Positions 32,572 through 40,594 are shown, counted from the first letter of the stretch. The stretch is DNA of 47,031 nt from an uncultured Acidimicrobiales bacterium (GCA_937976305.1 CALJSB010000062.1:1-47031); one strand, 5' to 3'. Notes: a model not told the origin generated them from the letters alone. Numbers and translations: made by a program.

Positions 32572-33666
32572 CTAGCTCACGTTGATCGAGCTCGGCTCGA
32601 ACTCGAGCCGAGCGTGATTGATGTGGGGCAACACGTAGCGGGCGAAGAGATCGCACTCTGCGGCGTGCGGGTAGCCCGAGAGAATGAAGGCGTCGATACC
32701 GGCTTCGGTCAGTTCGTTGATCTTCGCCAAGACCTGATCGGGATCACCAACGATGGCCGCGCCAGCACCAGAGCGGGCTCGGCCGACTCCCGTCCAGAGA
32801 TGACGATCGGCGTAGCCTTCATCGTCAGCCCCGTCGCGTAGCTGCGTCTGGGCGGCCACACCAGCCGACCCTGAATCGAGTGACTTCTTGCGGATGGCTT
32901 CGCCCGTTTCAGCATCGAGTCGGGAAAGCAGACGACGAGCCGCGGCGCGAGCCTGATCTTCGCTCTCGCGCACGATGACGTGGCTCCGCCAGCCGTAGCG
33001 CAACGAGCGCCCTTTGGCTGCCGCCCGGGCGTCCATGTCGGCTTTGACCTCGAGCACCTTGTCTGTGGTGTTCGGCCACATCAGAAACACGTCCGCTGCA
33101 GCTGCCGCACACTCCCGAGCCGCCGGTGACAAGCCTCCGAAGTAAAACAGTGGCGACCGACCTGAGACCGTCGAGATTCTGGGGGGATCGACCTTCACGC
33201 TGAGATGATCACCGCGGTAGTCGACTGCCCGACCGTCCAACAGCTCACGCAACACGTACATCGTCTCGGTGGACCGGCGATATCGGGGCTCAGAGTCCAG
33301 GGTTTCGCCCGGCAGGTCGCTCGAAATGATGTTGATCGTGAGGCGGCCCTGGAGCATCTGATCGATGGTGGCCATCTGCCGAGCCACCTGCGGAACAACC
33401 AACTCGCCCATCCGAACGGCCAACAGCAGTCGAATGTTGTTCGTCAGCGGAGCCATGCCCGCAGCGAACGCCGTGTTGTCAATGCCGAGCTGGTAGCCAG
33501 ACGGCAACAAGACATTGTCGAAGCCGTACCGATCGGCGGTGAGCACGATGTTGCGGCAGTGTTCCCACGTGCTCAACAGTTCGGGATCGGGCACGCCGAG
33601 GAACTCATAGTCGTCATCGCACAGAGCGGAGAACCACGACATTTCAACCGGTCGCAACGAGGTCAC
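32572..33666 (-). CDS. LLM-class monooxygenase, alkanesulfonate monooxygenase (SsuD)-like
   Basis: 364 residues from GTG 33666, overlapping the Gfo/Idh gene stop by 4 nt (GTGA). Luciferase-like TIM barrel: ADRYGFDNVLLPSGYQLGIDN, LLLAVRMGELVVPQVARQMATIDQMLQGRLTINIISSDLPGE, PLFYFGGLSPAARECAAAAADVFLMWPNTTDKV. These resemble FMNH2-dependent SsuD and sulfoquinovose monooxygenases. It would oxidise a substrate with reduced flavin and O2. No flavin reductase is adjacent. Co-transcription with an NAD(P)-dependent sugar-type oxidoreductase suggests a shared catabolic pathway; the substrate is inferred only. Confidence 0.88.
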   Translation of the reverse strand: MTSLRPVEMSWFSALCDDDYEFLGVPDPELLSTWEHCRNIVLTADRYGFDNVLLPSGYQLGIDNTAFAAGMAPLTNNIRLLLAVRMGELVVPQVARQMATIDQMLQGRLTINIISSDLPGETLDSEPRYRRSTETMYVLRELLDGRAVDYRGDHLSVKVDPPRISTVSGRSPLFYFGGLSPAARECAAAAADVFLMWPNTTDKVLEVKADMDARAAAKGRSLRYGWRSHVIVRESEDQARAAARRLLSRLDAETGEAIRKKSLDSGSAGVAAQTQLRDGADDEGYADRHLWTGVGRARSGAGAAIVGDPDQVLAKINELTEAGIDAFILSGYPHAAECDLFARYVLPHINHARLEFEPSSINVS

Positions 33667-34733
33667 GACAACACCTCACTCATCTCGACTGGCCGACCCT
33701 GTTCAATACTCAGGTGCGCAGCAGCGCCGACGGCAACGGACCAGAGACCATCTTCGAGGGTGACTTCGACGGGGCCTTCACCGCGAATCGCGGCGCAGAA
33801 TCGCTCGTGTTCGACGTAGCTCGAGCCGTGATGCAAACCCTCGTGGAGGATCGTGTCGTCGTGCACGACCTCGAGTTCGGCCTGGCCAATCCAATGCTCA
33901 CCACGACGGCCGGTGAAGAACGAGCCGGACGGAAGTCGGGCTTCGAGCTTGCCCGTGTCTCCGATCACCGAAACGATCTCTTGCTCGTTCGTCGCCTCGG
34001 CAAACATGCACAGGTCGAGCATCGCTCGCCGCTGGCCCGGGAACTCGACGATCACATACGCATTGTCGAGGATGTCGGACGTCTTCCCGTCGTAGACCTC
34101 GTCGAGGTGGTTCACGTTTTGACCACCGGATGCGAAGACTCGGACAGGCCGCTCTCCCAAGACCAACATCATCAGGTCGAAGAAGTGGCAGCACTTCTCG
34201 ACCAAGGTTCCGCCGGTGTTGACGCTGAACCGGTTCCAGTCGTCGACCTTCACGAGAAATGGGAACCGATGCTCGATGATCGACATCATCTGCAGATCGC
34301 CAGCAAGTCCCGAGCTGGCGTCGGCAACCAGCCGTGCGACCGCTGGCATGTACCGGTATTCGAGGCCGACCCAGACAACGCGATCGGATCGCCCGGCTGC
34401 GGCCTCGAGCTCGATGAGCGCCTCGCAATCGCTCACGGTCGTGCACAGCGGCTTTTCGATCAGCAGATGCAGGTCCGAAGCGAGCAGGTCACGCACAACG
34501 TCGATGTGTGTGAAGTTGGGGCTTGCGACAACGACCGCGTCGCACAGACCACTCGCAATCAGGTCACTGTGATTTTCGAACACCTCAACCCCGCCGGCCG
34601 CCTCCAGTGCTTGTTGGCGTGATCCTTCGTTGGGGTCAGACACGGCGGTGACAACCGCTCCGTCAAGGGCATTGACGTTCTCAATGTGCTCGATCCCCAT
34701 CATTCCGGTACCGATCACGCCATATCGAATCAT
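33663..34733 (-). CDS. Gfo/Idh/MocA-family oxidoreductase
   Basis: 356 residues. The Rossmann N-terminus is YGVIGTGMMGIEHIENVNALDGAVVTAVSDP; VVVASPNFTHIDVVRDLL and LIEKPLC (the EKP signature) follow. The C-terminal domain includes NTGGTLVEKCCHFFDLMMLVLG, with the catalytic Lys/His region. It oxidises or reduces a sugar or cyclitol using NAD(P). The ATG 34733 has TAGGAT 6 nt upstream. The next gene, a flavin monooxygenase, overlaps it, so the two are co-translated. Confidence 0.92.
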   Translation of the reverse strand: MIRYGVIGTGMMGIEHIENVNALDGAVVTAVSDPNEGSRQQALEAAGGVEVFENHSDLIASGLCDAVVVASPNFTHIDVVRDLLASDLHLLIEKPLCTTVSDCEALIELEAAAGRSDRVVWVGLEYRYMPAVARLVADASSGLAGDLQMMSIIEHRFPFLVKVDDWNRFSVNTGGTLVEKCCHFFDLMMLVLGERPVRVFASGGQNVNHLDEVYDGKTSDILDNAYVIVEFPGQRRAMLDLCMFAEATNEQEIVSVIGDTGKLEARLPSGSFFTGRRGEHWIGQAELEVVHDDTILHEGLHHGSSYVEHERFCAAIRGEGPVEVTLEDGLWSVAVGAAAHLSIEQGRPVEMSEVLS

Positions 34734-34739
34734 CGAACG

Positions 34740-34745
34740 ATCCTA
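34740..34745 (-). promoter_or_regulatory. -10 box, leaderless Gfo/Idh/MocA gene
   Basis: TAGGAT, spacer CGTTCG (6 nt), then ATG. It serves the two-gene oxidoreductase-monooxygenase unit. Confidence 0.55.
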
Positions 34746-34832
34746 CGGTTGCTGGCCTTGCTTCTGGTGGGTGTTGGGAGCTTCCAGGACGCACGTCTGA
34801 CCGAGATTCAATCCGCGTTTGTCGACAGCCGA

Positions 34833-34838
34833 TACCGT
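34833..34838 (+). promoter_or_regulatory. -10 box, leaderless small membrane protein gene
   Basis: TACCGT, 7 nt, GTG 34846. It decides between GTG 34846 and the in-frame TTG at 34819. Confidence 0.45.
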
Positions 34839-34845
34839 CGAGTCA

Positions 34846-35238
34846 GTGAGTCGACCGGATCCTCTGGTGATTGTGGGTAGCAGGCTCCAGGCGATCGCGA
34901 TTGGTGCGATTGCGGCAGCGGCGGTGATCGGGCTCGTCAACACGCAGCCGCTCATTCTTGTGCCGGCGATCGTCGCCGGTCTGTTTGCCGCCAGCCGCCT
35001 ACTGCTGCGAGTCGAGTTGCACCTCGACAGCGTGCACGTGAGGCGTTGGCGAGGAACCACAACCTCTGCCCGATCGGCAACAGCCGCTGCGATGGGTCAC
35101 CGCTATCTCGAGCTCGACCTGCCGGAGAGTGGATCGGTCCGCATCGAAGTCCCGGTAGAGATTCGGCCGAACGTCCGCGCCTGGGTCGACGGCGGAGAAC
35201 TTCGCAATCCGGAAGAGAGTGGTGACCCTCGGGCCTGA
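34846..35238 (+). CDS. Small two-segment membrane protein
   Basis: 130 residues. Two hydrophobic segments (about 15-30 AIAIGAIAAAAVIGLV and 34-52 LILVPAIVAGLFAASRLLL) are followed by a roughly 75-residue cytoplasmic, beta-rich domain (VELHLDSVHVRRWRGTT... RYLELDLPESGSVRIEVPVEIRPNVRAWVDGG). The layout is reminiscent of bPH-type small membrane proteins, but I do not recognise a family. Function unknown. Confidence 0.65.
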   Translation: MSRPDPLVIVGSRLQAIAIGAIAAAAVIGLVNTQPLILVPAIVAGLFAASRLLLRVELHLDSVHVRRWRGTTTSARSATAAAMGHRYLELDLPESGSVRIEVPVEIRPNVRAWVDGGELRNPEESGDPRA

Positions 35239-35315
35239 GGGGCCGCGAGGATTGCTTCCATGAGTTGTTGGTTCCGAACCATCACATTGGTCGGTGCACC
35301 TGTCGGCGCACCTCC

Positions 35316-35321
35316 TAAGAT
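35316..35321 (+). promoter_or_regulatory. -10 box, leaderless enoyl-CoA hydratase-like gene
   Basis: TAAGAT, spacer CGCTGG (6 nt), ATG 35328. Confidence 0.55.
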
Positions 35322-35327
35322 CGCTGG

Positions 35328-36041
35328 ATGATCGAGCTCGAACGCCACGACGATGTCTTTGTCCTCACGATGACGGAGGGCGAGAACCGCTGGAACACCA
35401 CGTTTACCCGGGCGTGGGCCAAGGCCCTCGACGAGATCGAGGCTTCGGAAGGGCCCGCCGCGCTCGTCACGACATCGGCCAACGAGAAGTTCTTCTCGAA
35501 TGGCCTCGATCTCGATTGGCTATCGGCTGACGACCCAGGTCACCCCGGTGGTGACCGCGAAGCGTTCGGGCCGGAGTTCATGTCCGTCATGGGGCGGACG
35601 ATCACGCTTTCCGTACCCACCGTGGCTGCCGTCAACGGACACACCTTCGGTGCCGGTTTCATGAGCGCCCTGTGCCATGACGTTCGGCTGATGCGCGAAG
35701 ACCGAGGCTTTCTGTGTGCCAACGAACTACAAATCGGAATGACCGTGCCGATCCCTGAAATCGCGCTCTTCCGCCACAAGATTCCGGCACCTGCCTTCCA
35801 CGAAACCATCATGCTGGCCAAGCGCTGGACGGCCCCCGACGCCGTCGCAGCGGGCATCGTCGAAGCTGCTCTGCCGCTCGACCAGCTCCGCGACGCCGCG
35901 ATCACTCGGGCCGCAGAACTCGCTCCGCTTGCCGCAAACCGCAAGAACTACGCCTGGCAAAAAGAAGCGATCTACGGAGAGAACGCAGCGCTCAACGGTC
36001 CACACGGCGCTGCCCACATGCTCAAGAGCTACAAGGGCTGA
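35328..36041 (+). CDS. Enoyl-CoA hydratase/isomerase family protein
   Basis: A 237-residue crotonase-fold enzyme, short for a hydratase (about 260) and closer to delta3,delta2-enoyl-CoA isomerases. ANEKFFSNGLDLDWL and the oxyanion-hole block VAAVNGHTFGAGFMSALCHDVRLMRED are clear, and the following LQIGMTVP carries the usual helix. The Glu at the hydratase general-base position is not obvious, which favours an isomerase or other crotonase chemistry. It acts on acyl-CoA in the cytoplasm and may feed electrons to EtfBA through beta-oxidation. Confidence 0.88.
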   Translation: MIELERHDDVFVLTMTEGENRWNTTFTRAWAKALDEIEASEGPAALVTTSANEKFFSNGLDLDWLSADDPGHPGGDREAFGPEFMSVMGRTITLSVPTVAAVNGHTFGAGFMSALCHDVRLMREDRGFLCANELQIGMTVPIPEIALFRHKIPAPAFHETIMLAKRWTAPDAVAAGIVEAALPLDQLRDAAITRAAELAPLAANRKNYAWQKEAIYGENAALNGPHGAAHMLKSYKG

Positions 36042-36071
36042 GATCCCGTCGGCGGTCTGAGCGTCAAGCCG

Positions 36072-36866
36072 CTAGCGGCAGGACAGCTGCACGTCGCCGA
36101 GCCCATCGATGGTGAAGGTGAGCTCATCACCGCTCGACGGGAACACCGTCACAATGCTGCTGCCCGTCATGACGAACTGACCAGCCAGCAGCATCTGTCC
36201 CCGTCTATTCAGGTGATTTGCGAGAAAGGCCACGGCTGCAAAGGGATGGCCAAGCGCATCACCTGTGCGGCCCTCACCTGCGACGTCGCCGTTTGTGATG
36301 AGCTGCGTACGACCGTTGACCAAATCGAGTTGCTGCCAATCGGGCTGCGCTGATCCGAGCACAACGCCGGCGTTCCAGGAGTTCTCAGCGATCAGATCAA
36401 ATGCGTTGAGATCGGCATAGTCGGCGTTGCGATCTTCGACCAGCTCGAAGGCGGGGATGCACGCACCGACGGTGGCCTCCACGCTCGCCTGCGTGTGCGA
36501 ATCGCCTGACCCTGGCATGTCTGTGTTCACCACAACGGCGATCTCAAACTCGACGCCGAGGTGACGATGCGTTCCGAGATCAACCGTTGCTGGTGAGGAG
36601 TGCACCGCATGGTCGAACACCGCACCCGCAAGAGGTTGATCGACGCCGACGAACTCTTGCATCGCCGCAGACGTCAGAGCGACCTTGTACCCGGCGATCT
36701 CGGCACCCTGGTCGAGGTGGAGCTGTTGGAAGGCCTCCTGCACGGCGTATGCAGCCTCCAGTGACTGATCACTGCCATCGCCTGCCAACGACGTATGAGA
36801 CTCGAGACAGCTGAGCTCATCGAAGTAGCGACGAGCGAGTTCTGCGGCCTCCAGCGGATCCATCAC
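36072..36866 (-). CDS. 2-keto-4-pentenoate hydratase / fumarylacetoacetate hydrolase-fold protein (MhpD-like)
   Basis: 264 residues from GTG 36866 (a GTG-ATG start pair). Family motifs: AGYKVALTSAAMQEFVGVDQPLAGAVF, LGVEFEIAVVV (the Glu-x-Glu metal ligands), PAFELVEDRNADY (third Glu) and FVMTGSSIVTVFPSSGDELTFTIDGLGDVQL. Relatives hydrate 2-hydroxypentadienoate or decarboxylate oxalocrotonate in aromatic meta-cleavage. No other meta-cleavage gene is here, so the pathway is not established. It converges with the enoyl-CoA hydratase-like gene. Confidence 0.87.
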   Translation of the reverse strand: MMDPLEAAELARRYFDELSCLESHTSLAGDGSDQSLEAAYAVQEAFQQLHLDQGAEIAGYKVALTSAAMQEFVGVDQPLAGAVFDHAVHSSPATVDLGTHRHLGVEFEIAVVVNTDMPGSGDSHTQASVEATVGACIPAFELVEDRNADYADLNAFDLIAENSWNAGVVLGSAQPDWQQLDLVNGRTQLITNGDVAGEGRTGDALGHPFAAVAFLANHLNRRGQMLLAGQFVMTGSSIVTVFPSSGDELTFTIDGLGDVQLSCR

Positions 36867-36872
36867 GAGGGC

Positions 36873-36878
36873 AACTTA
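36873..36878 (-). promoter_or_regulatory. -10 box overlapping the RTX gene stop codon
   Basis: TAAGTT, then 6 nt and GTG 36866. Its TAA is the stop codon of the upstream RTX-repeat gene on the same strand. This supports GTG 36866 over ATG 36863 as the start. Confidence 0.45.
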
Positions 36879-38318
36879 GCTGTTGACCACCGCTTCGCCC
36901 TCGGGAGAAACAGCACCGAGTCCAGCCTCAGCGGCAGGTGCTTCGGCGCCGGTCTCAACATCGAACTCCCCGATGGGCAACTCACCCTGAGCGGCGGGGA
37001 CATCAGCATCGCTTTCAACGTCGTGCTCCGCTGGCGCCAGTTCTGACAGGGTGGACGTTGCTGAGTTCTCGGCAACTCGATCGACGTTCACGCCGTAGCG
37101 CTCGCAACGCAACCGCAACTCAATCCCGACACACGCATCGTGTTCTTTGCCTGCGTCTCCATTGTCGAAGCCTGCGCCGCCAACCAGCACGTCGTCGTCG
37201 CCTTCTCCATGGAGAAAGTCGTCGGATGCGCCACCGTGCAGATCGTCGCTCCCCGTTCCGCCTCGGACGATGTCTGCGCCAAGACCGCCCAACACCACGT
37301 CATCGCCGGCCCAGCCATAGGCCACGTCATCGCCCGCACCACCACTCACGATGTCGTCGCTCAGACCGCCGTGCACCTCATCGTTACCAGTGCTGCCGAT
37401 CACCACGTCTGCGTGGTTCTCGCCCTTCAGAAGGTCGTTACCGGCTCCTCCATCGAGGTAGTCCTCGCCGGCACCACCCCGCAGGTAGTCGTCGCCAGGC
37501 CCACCGAACAAAGCGTCGCCACCGCCGCTTCCGATCGCCACGTCGGCCCCCGAACCAGCAAATACGATGTCGTTTCCGCCGTGGGCGGTGATCGAGTCGT
37601 TGCCCTCAAACCCGCATATGACATCGTCACCGTGGGTGCCGACGAGTTCGTCGTCACCATCAGTACCTGAGATCGTGCAGTCTGATTCGTCGAGCACCGT
37701 GATCAGAACCGTTGCACTCGCACAGGCCCCGGCCGCGTCGCACACCTCGTAGTTCAGTGACGCAGCGCCGGTCGTCGCTGGCTCGAAGACAACGACAGCG
37801 TTGTCGGCGTCGACGAGCGCTGCCCCTGTGTCGGGATGGCTCGTGATTCTGAGCGTTGAGGCATCGAGGTCGCCGTCGGCGTCGTAGTCATTCGCCAGCA
37901 CATCGATCACGATCGGTCCTTCGCCGAGCAACCCGATCGTGCGGTCATCCGATGCGATCGGTGCGATGAGATCAAAGAGAATCGTGAAGCTGGATGTCAC
38001 GTTGGCGGAGTTGTCGCGGCGGTCGACGGCTGTTGCCGTGACCGACACATCAATGCTTGGCCGACCTTCTGACTCGCTGCGTTCTTCGAGGAACTCGATC
38101 GTGCACGTTCCTCGAAGCCTGACATCGTCAGTGGCTGAGCATTCGACCTCGGCGAGGTCTGCCGCTTCGACAACCGCGCCGTCCTCGGGTCCATGAAGTT
38201 CGACGATGGGCGGCGTCTCGTCGGGTCGGGCACCAGCGGCGCCCGCTGACGCAACAATCGCCGTAAGCCCGATGAGCAAGCTGAGAACGCTCAGCAAGGC
38301 AGCACTCCGGGTTCGCAT
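36876..38318 (-). CDS. Secreted RTX-repeat (hemolysin-type calcium-binding) protein
   Basis: 480 residues. ATG 38318 is chosen because GGAGG lies 8 nt before it; two further in-frame ATGs lie just upstream. The signal peptide is MRTRSAALLSVLSLLIGLTAIVASAGAAGA. An Ig-like segment (DETPPIVELHGPEDGAVV...) follows, then a cadherin/VCBS-like domain (IDVLANDYDADGDLDASTLRITSHPDTGAA). About 18-20 RTX nonapeptides occur at about residues 215-410 (GGAGNDLLKG, GGAGDDVAYG and so on) that form calcium-bound beta-rolls. The tail is acidic and Ala/Glu/Pro-rich. No LPxTG motif or type I secretion genes are seen. Probably a surface or extracellular structural protein. Confidence 0.9.
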   Translation of the reverse strand: MRTRSAALLSVLSLLIGLTAIVASAGAAGARPDETPPIVELHGPEDGAVVEAADLAEVECSATDDVRLRGTCTIEFLEERSESEGRPSIDVSVTATAVDRRDNSANVTSSFTILFDLIAPIASDDRTIGLLGEGPIVIDVLANDYDADGDLDASTLRITSHPDTGAALVDADNAVVVFEPATTGAASLNYEVCDAAGACASATVLITVLDESDCTISGTDGDDELVGTHGDDVICGFEGNDSITAHGGNDIVFAGSGADVAIGSGGGDALFGGPGDDYLRGGAGEDYLDGGAGNDLLKGENHADVVIGSTGNDEVHGGLSDDIVSGGAGDDVAYGWAGDDVVLGGLGADIVRGGTGSDDLHGGASDDFLHGEGDDDVLVGGAGFDNGDAGKEHDACVGIELRLRCERYGVNVDRVAENSATSTLSELAPAEHDVESDADVPAAQGELPIGEFDVETGAEAPAAEAGLGAVSPEGEAVVNS

Positions 38319-38453
38319 GACCATGACCTCCATCAACCGAAGGCTCCAGTATTGAACTGCCAACCCTCAAGGTGGGGGATGACTCCTTGTCGCCAGATGA
38401 ACACTCAGAGTCGTGTTCGTGGGTCTATCCACACCGGCGCGTCAGGCAAACAG

Positions 38454-39320
38454 CTAGCGATAGGCCCGTCGCCAAAAGATGACGCCACCCACGACCAAGA
38501 AGGCGCAGGCGAGGAGGCCCACCCATGCGACGACGGAGCCGAATCCGCTTTGGTCCGGCACGACGACGCCTTGGCGCACGCCATCAGCGAATGCCGCTTC
38601 GAGCGCCAGCACCGGATTGTCTCCTGGTTCCATGGAACCGTAGGTCAACAGGACGGATGGGTCGTCTCGCGAGTCACCAGGCTCGGCGACAACAACGTGG
38701 GCAAAGAACGCCGTCTCGTCACAGCGCCCATCTCCCCCCGCTTCTGAACCAGCGGCAAGGGCGGCGACCAACCGATCGGCAAGCGGCGCGTCGCCTGCCG
38801 ACTCAAACGCTTCGAACGTCGCGTCGAGCACCTCGCTGTTTGCGAGCAGATTGCCCTGCACCGCGACCCTGCTTCCTTGGCGATCGCCGGTGAACGTGTC
38901 GGTCAGCGGGCCGGTATAGCTAGCGGCGCTCGGGATATCTCCTCCCGACGCACTTCCGACGAGCGTCACGACACCGTGCTGACGAACCTCGAATTGGGCA
39001 TCGAATGCCTCGCTCGACACGTCTTCGATGACATCGCTGGCACTTCGCCCGACGCCGAGCAAGGTCTCGATTCGATCGGGTGCCGATGGGTTGACCTGAG
39101 CTTGGGAGACCCCGGCGCCAATACCTGGCACGAGGGCGACGAGAAAAAGTGGCTCTTCGAGATCGCCCAACTGGCTGATCGGCACGCACGACGCGATGGC
39201 CACCCCCACCTCACCCGTGTCGGGATCGACGCCGACGATCGACCATGTGGCATGCGCGGGCCCGACGAAGCCGAGAATGACTGCAAAAATGAGGCCGAGA
39301 GGGACCAAGAAACGACGCAC
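38454..39320 (-). CDS. Exported, membrane-anchored DUF1028 protein (Ntn-hydrolase fold)
   Basis: 288 residues from GTG 39320. A signal peptide (VRRFLVPLGLIFAVILGFVGPAHA) is followed directly by TWSIVGVDPDTGEVGVAIASCVP, the N-terminal block of DUF1028. The domain continues QLGDLEEPLFLVALVPGIGAGVSQAQVN, LVGSASGGDIPSAASYTG and AVQGNLLANSEVLDA. A C-terminal membrane anchor (VVAWVGLLACAFLVVGGVIFWRRAYR) ends the protein. Family members are cytoplasmic with a Thr right after Met; here AHA/Thr cleavage would expose that Thr outside the membrane. RidA is encoded 17 nt upstream, a pairing known for this family. Confidence 0.82.
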   Translation of the reverse strand: MRRFLVPLGLIFAVILGFVGPAHATWSIVGVDPDTGEVGVAIASCVPISQLGDLEEPLFLVALVPGIGAGVSQAQVNPSAPDRIETLLGVGRSASDVIEDVSSEAFDAQFEVRQHGVVTLVGSASGGDIPSAASYTGPLTDTFTGDRQGSRVAVQGNLLANSEVLDATFEAFESAGDAPLADRLVAALAAGSEAGGDGRCDETAFFAHVVVAEPGDSRDDPSVLLTYGSMEPGDNPVLALEAAFADGVRQGVVVPDQSGFGSVVAWVGLLACAFLVVGGVIFWRRAYR

Positions 39321-39326
39321 GTTGCG

Positions 39327-39332
39327 AGCGTA
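39327..39332 (-). promoter_or_regulatory. -10 box, leaderless DUF1028 gene
   Basis: TACGCT, spacer CGCAAC (6 nt), GTG 39320. It lies in the 17-bp gap after the RidA gene. Confidence 0.45.
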
Positions 39333-39337
39333 TGCCG

Positions 39338-39736
39338 TCAGTCGGTCGCCACGATGGCGATCTCCATCTTCCACTGCTCTTGGGCCAACGCCGGCACAAA
39401 GACCAGCGTCGAGGCACAGAGGCGTCCGCCGAGGAAGTCGTCACGGGCTGCCATGACCGGCCCAACCTCGTGGCCCACAACAACATACGTCGTGACAGAC
39501 ACGACGTTGTCTGGCCCCATGTCGGCTGCCCGGAGCAACCGGCCGATGGTCTGCCACACCTCGACGGCCTGTTCACCGACCTTTTCTGCAACCGTGCCGT
39601 CTGGTCTCGTGGGAACGATGCCGGACGTGTGAACCATTCTCGTCACGCCTTCGCTCAACACGGCGTGGGCGTAGTTGGCGGCGGGCGGGGCCAGGCCAGC
39701 CGGATCGAGGCGTGTGCGACGTGAGGTGGACTCCAC
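39338..39736 (-). CDS. RidA/YjgF/YER057c/UK114 family protein
   Basis: 132 residues from GTG 39736, set by TACTCT 6 nt upstream; the open frame extends further to 39808 without support. Family blocks: LAPPAANYAHAVLSEGVTRMVHTSGIVPTRPDG, VAEKVGEQAVEVWQTIGRLLRAADMGPDNVVSVTTYVV and STLVFVPALAQEQWKMEIAIVATD. The catalytic Arg of enamine deaminases (near residue 105 in RidA) is not evident; the segment reads GGRLCASTLVFVPALA, so it may belong to a non-RidA Rid subfamily. Likely deals with reactive imines or a dedicated pathway intermediate. Confidence 0.85.
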   Translation of the reverse strand: MESTSRRTRLDPAGLAPPAANYAHAVLSEGVTRMVHTSGIVPTRPDGTVAEKVGEQAVEVWQTIGRLLRAADMGPDNVVSVTTYVVVGHEVGPVMAARDDFLGGRLCASTLVFVPALAQEQWKMEIAIVATD

Positions 39737-39742
39737 AGGGCG

Positions 39743-39748
39743 AGAGTA
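39743..39748 (-). promoter_or_regulatory. -10 box, leaderless RidA-family gene
   Basis: TACTCT, spacer CGCCCT (6 nt), GTG 39736. Confidence 0.5.
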
Positions 39749-39811
39749 GCGTCGAGTGCCGACCGTAGATTGAACGGCGCGATACCTCTCGACCTCTAGG
39801 AGCAGCACCCC

Positions 39812-40591
39812 ATGAACACGGCGAGATCGTCGTCCGCAGATCTGTTCGACCTCGACGGCAAAGTTGCCATTCTCACTGGAGCCAGCTCTGGGCTCGGTCG
39901 GCGCTTCGCCGAGGTTCTGAGCGGAGCTGGAGCCACGGTGATCGCCGCCGCACGGCGAGCAGACCGTCTCGACGAACTCGCAGCTGACGTCTCAAACGTT
40001 CACGCCGTGCCGTGCGACATCACCGGAGCCGGCGTGCCCGCAATGCTGATCGAGGCCGCGCTCGATGTTGGCGGCCGCATCGATTGCCTGGTGAACAATG
40101 CTGGTATTTCTCGGGTGCTTCCGGCCATCGACGACGACATCGACGAATTCCGTCGTGAGCTCGAGATCAACCTCGTGGCCCCATACGAACTGTCGCGGGC
40201 AGCCGGTCGTTGGATGGTCGAGTCAGGTAGCGGAGGATCTGTGATCAACATTGGCTCGATACTGGGCGTTGGCGGCGGCGGGCGGCTCAAGGTCCCGGGA
40301 TACGCCGCTTCGAAGGGCGGCATTCACAATCTCACGAGAGAGCTCGCAAGCGAATGGGCCCGCAAGGCCGTTCGGGTCAACGCGATTGCCCCGGGATGGT
40401 TCGAAACAGAGATGAACACGGACATGTTCGCGACGAGTGGTGGCATGGACTACATCACCTCCAACACCCCGATGGGTCGGCCCGGTGGGGCGACCGAACT
40501 CGACGGAGCCTTGTTGTTCCTCGCCTCGGACGCCTCCACCTACGTGACCGGGCAGGTGCTCGCTGTCGACGGTGGTTGGACGGCGATCTAG
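39812..40591 (+). CDS. Short-chain dehydrogenase/reductase (SDR)
   Basis: 259 residues. NAD(P)-binding TGASSGLG (22-29), LVNNAGISR, SVINIGSILG with the catalytic Ser, and PGYAASKGG with Tyr (near 164) and Lys four residues later. It ends ASTYVTGQVLAVDGGWTAI as in classical FabG-type SDRs. It reduces a keto group or oxidises an alcohol; substrate unknown. The start ATG has AGGAG 11 nt upstream. The next gene begins 9 nt after its stop, from a -10 box that uses this stop codon. Confidence 0.94.
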   Translation: MNTARSSSADLFDLDGKVAILTGASSGLGRRFAEVLSGAGATVIAAARRADRLDELAADVSNVHAVPCDITGAGVPAMLIEAALDVGGRIDCLVNNAGISRVLPAIDDDIDEFRRELEINLVAPYELSRAAGRWMVESGSGGSVINIGSILGVGGGGRLKVPGYAASKGGIHNLTRELASEWARKAVRVNAIAPGWFETEMNTDMFATSGGMDYITSNTPMGRPGGATELDGALLFLASDASTYVTGQVLAVDGGWTAI

Positions 40592-40594
40592 ATT
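40589..40594 (+). promoter_or_regulatory. -10 box overlapping the SDR stop codon
   Basis: TAGATT, spacer GCGCTG (6 nt), ATG 40601. The TAG is the stop codon of the SDR gene, so the downstream gene can be transcribed apart from it, as a leaderless mRNA. Confidence 0.5.

Noticed and set aside
37140-37670. 176-codon plus-strand frame opposite the RTX repeats
   Set aside because: It arises from the repeating GGxGxD codons read in reverse; the minus-strand product has signal peptide and RTX motifs.
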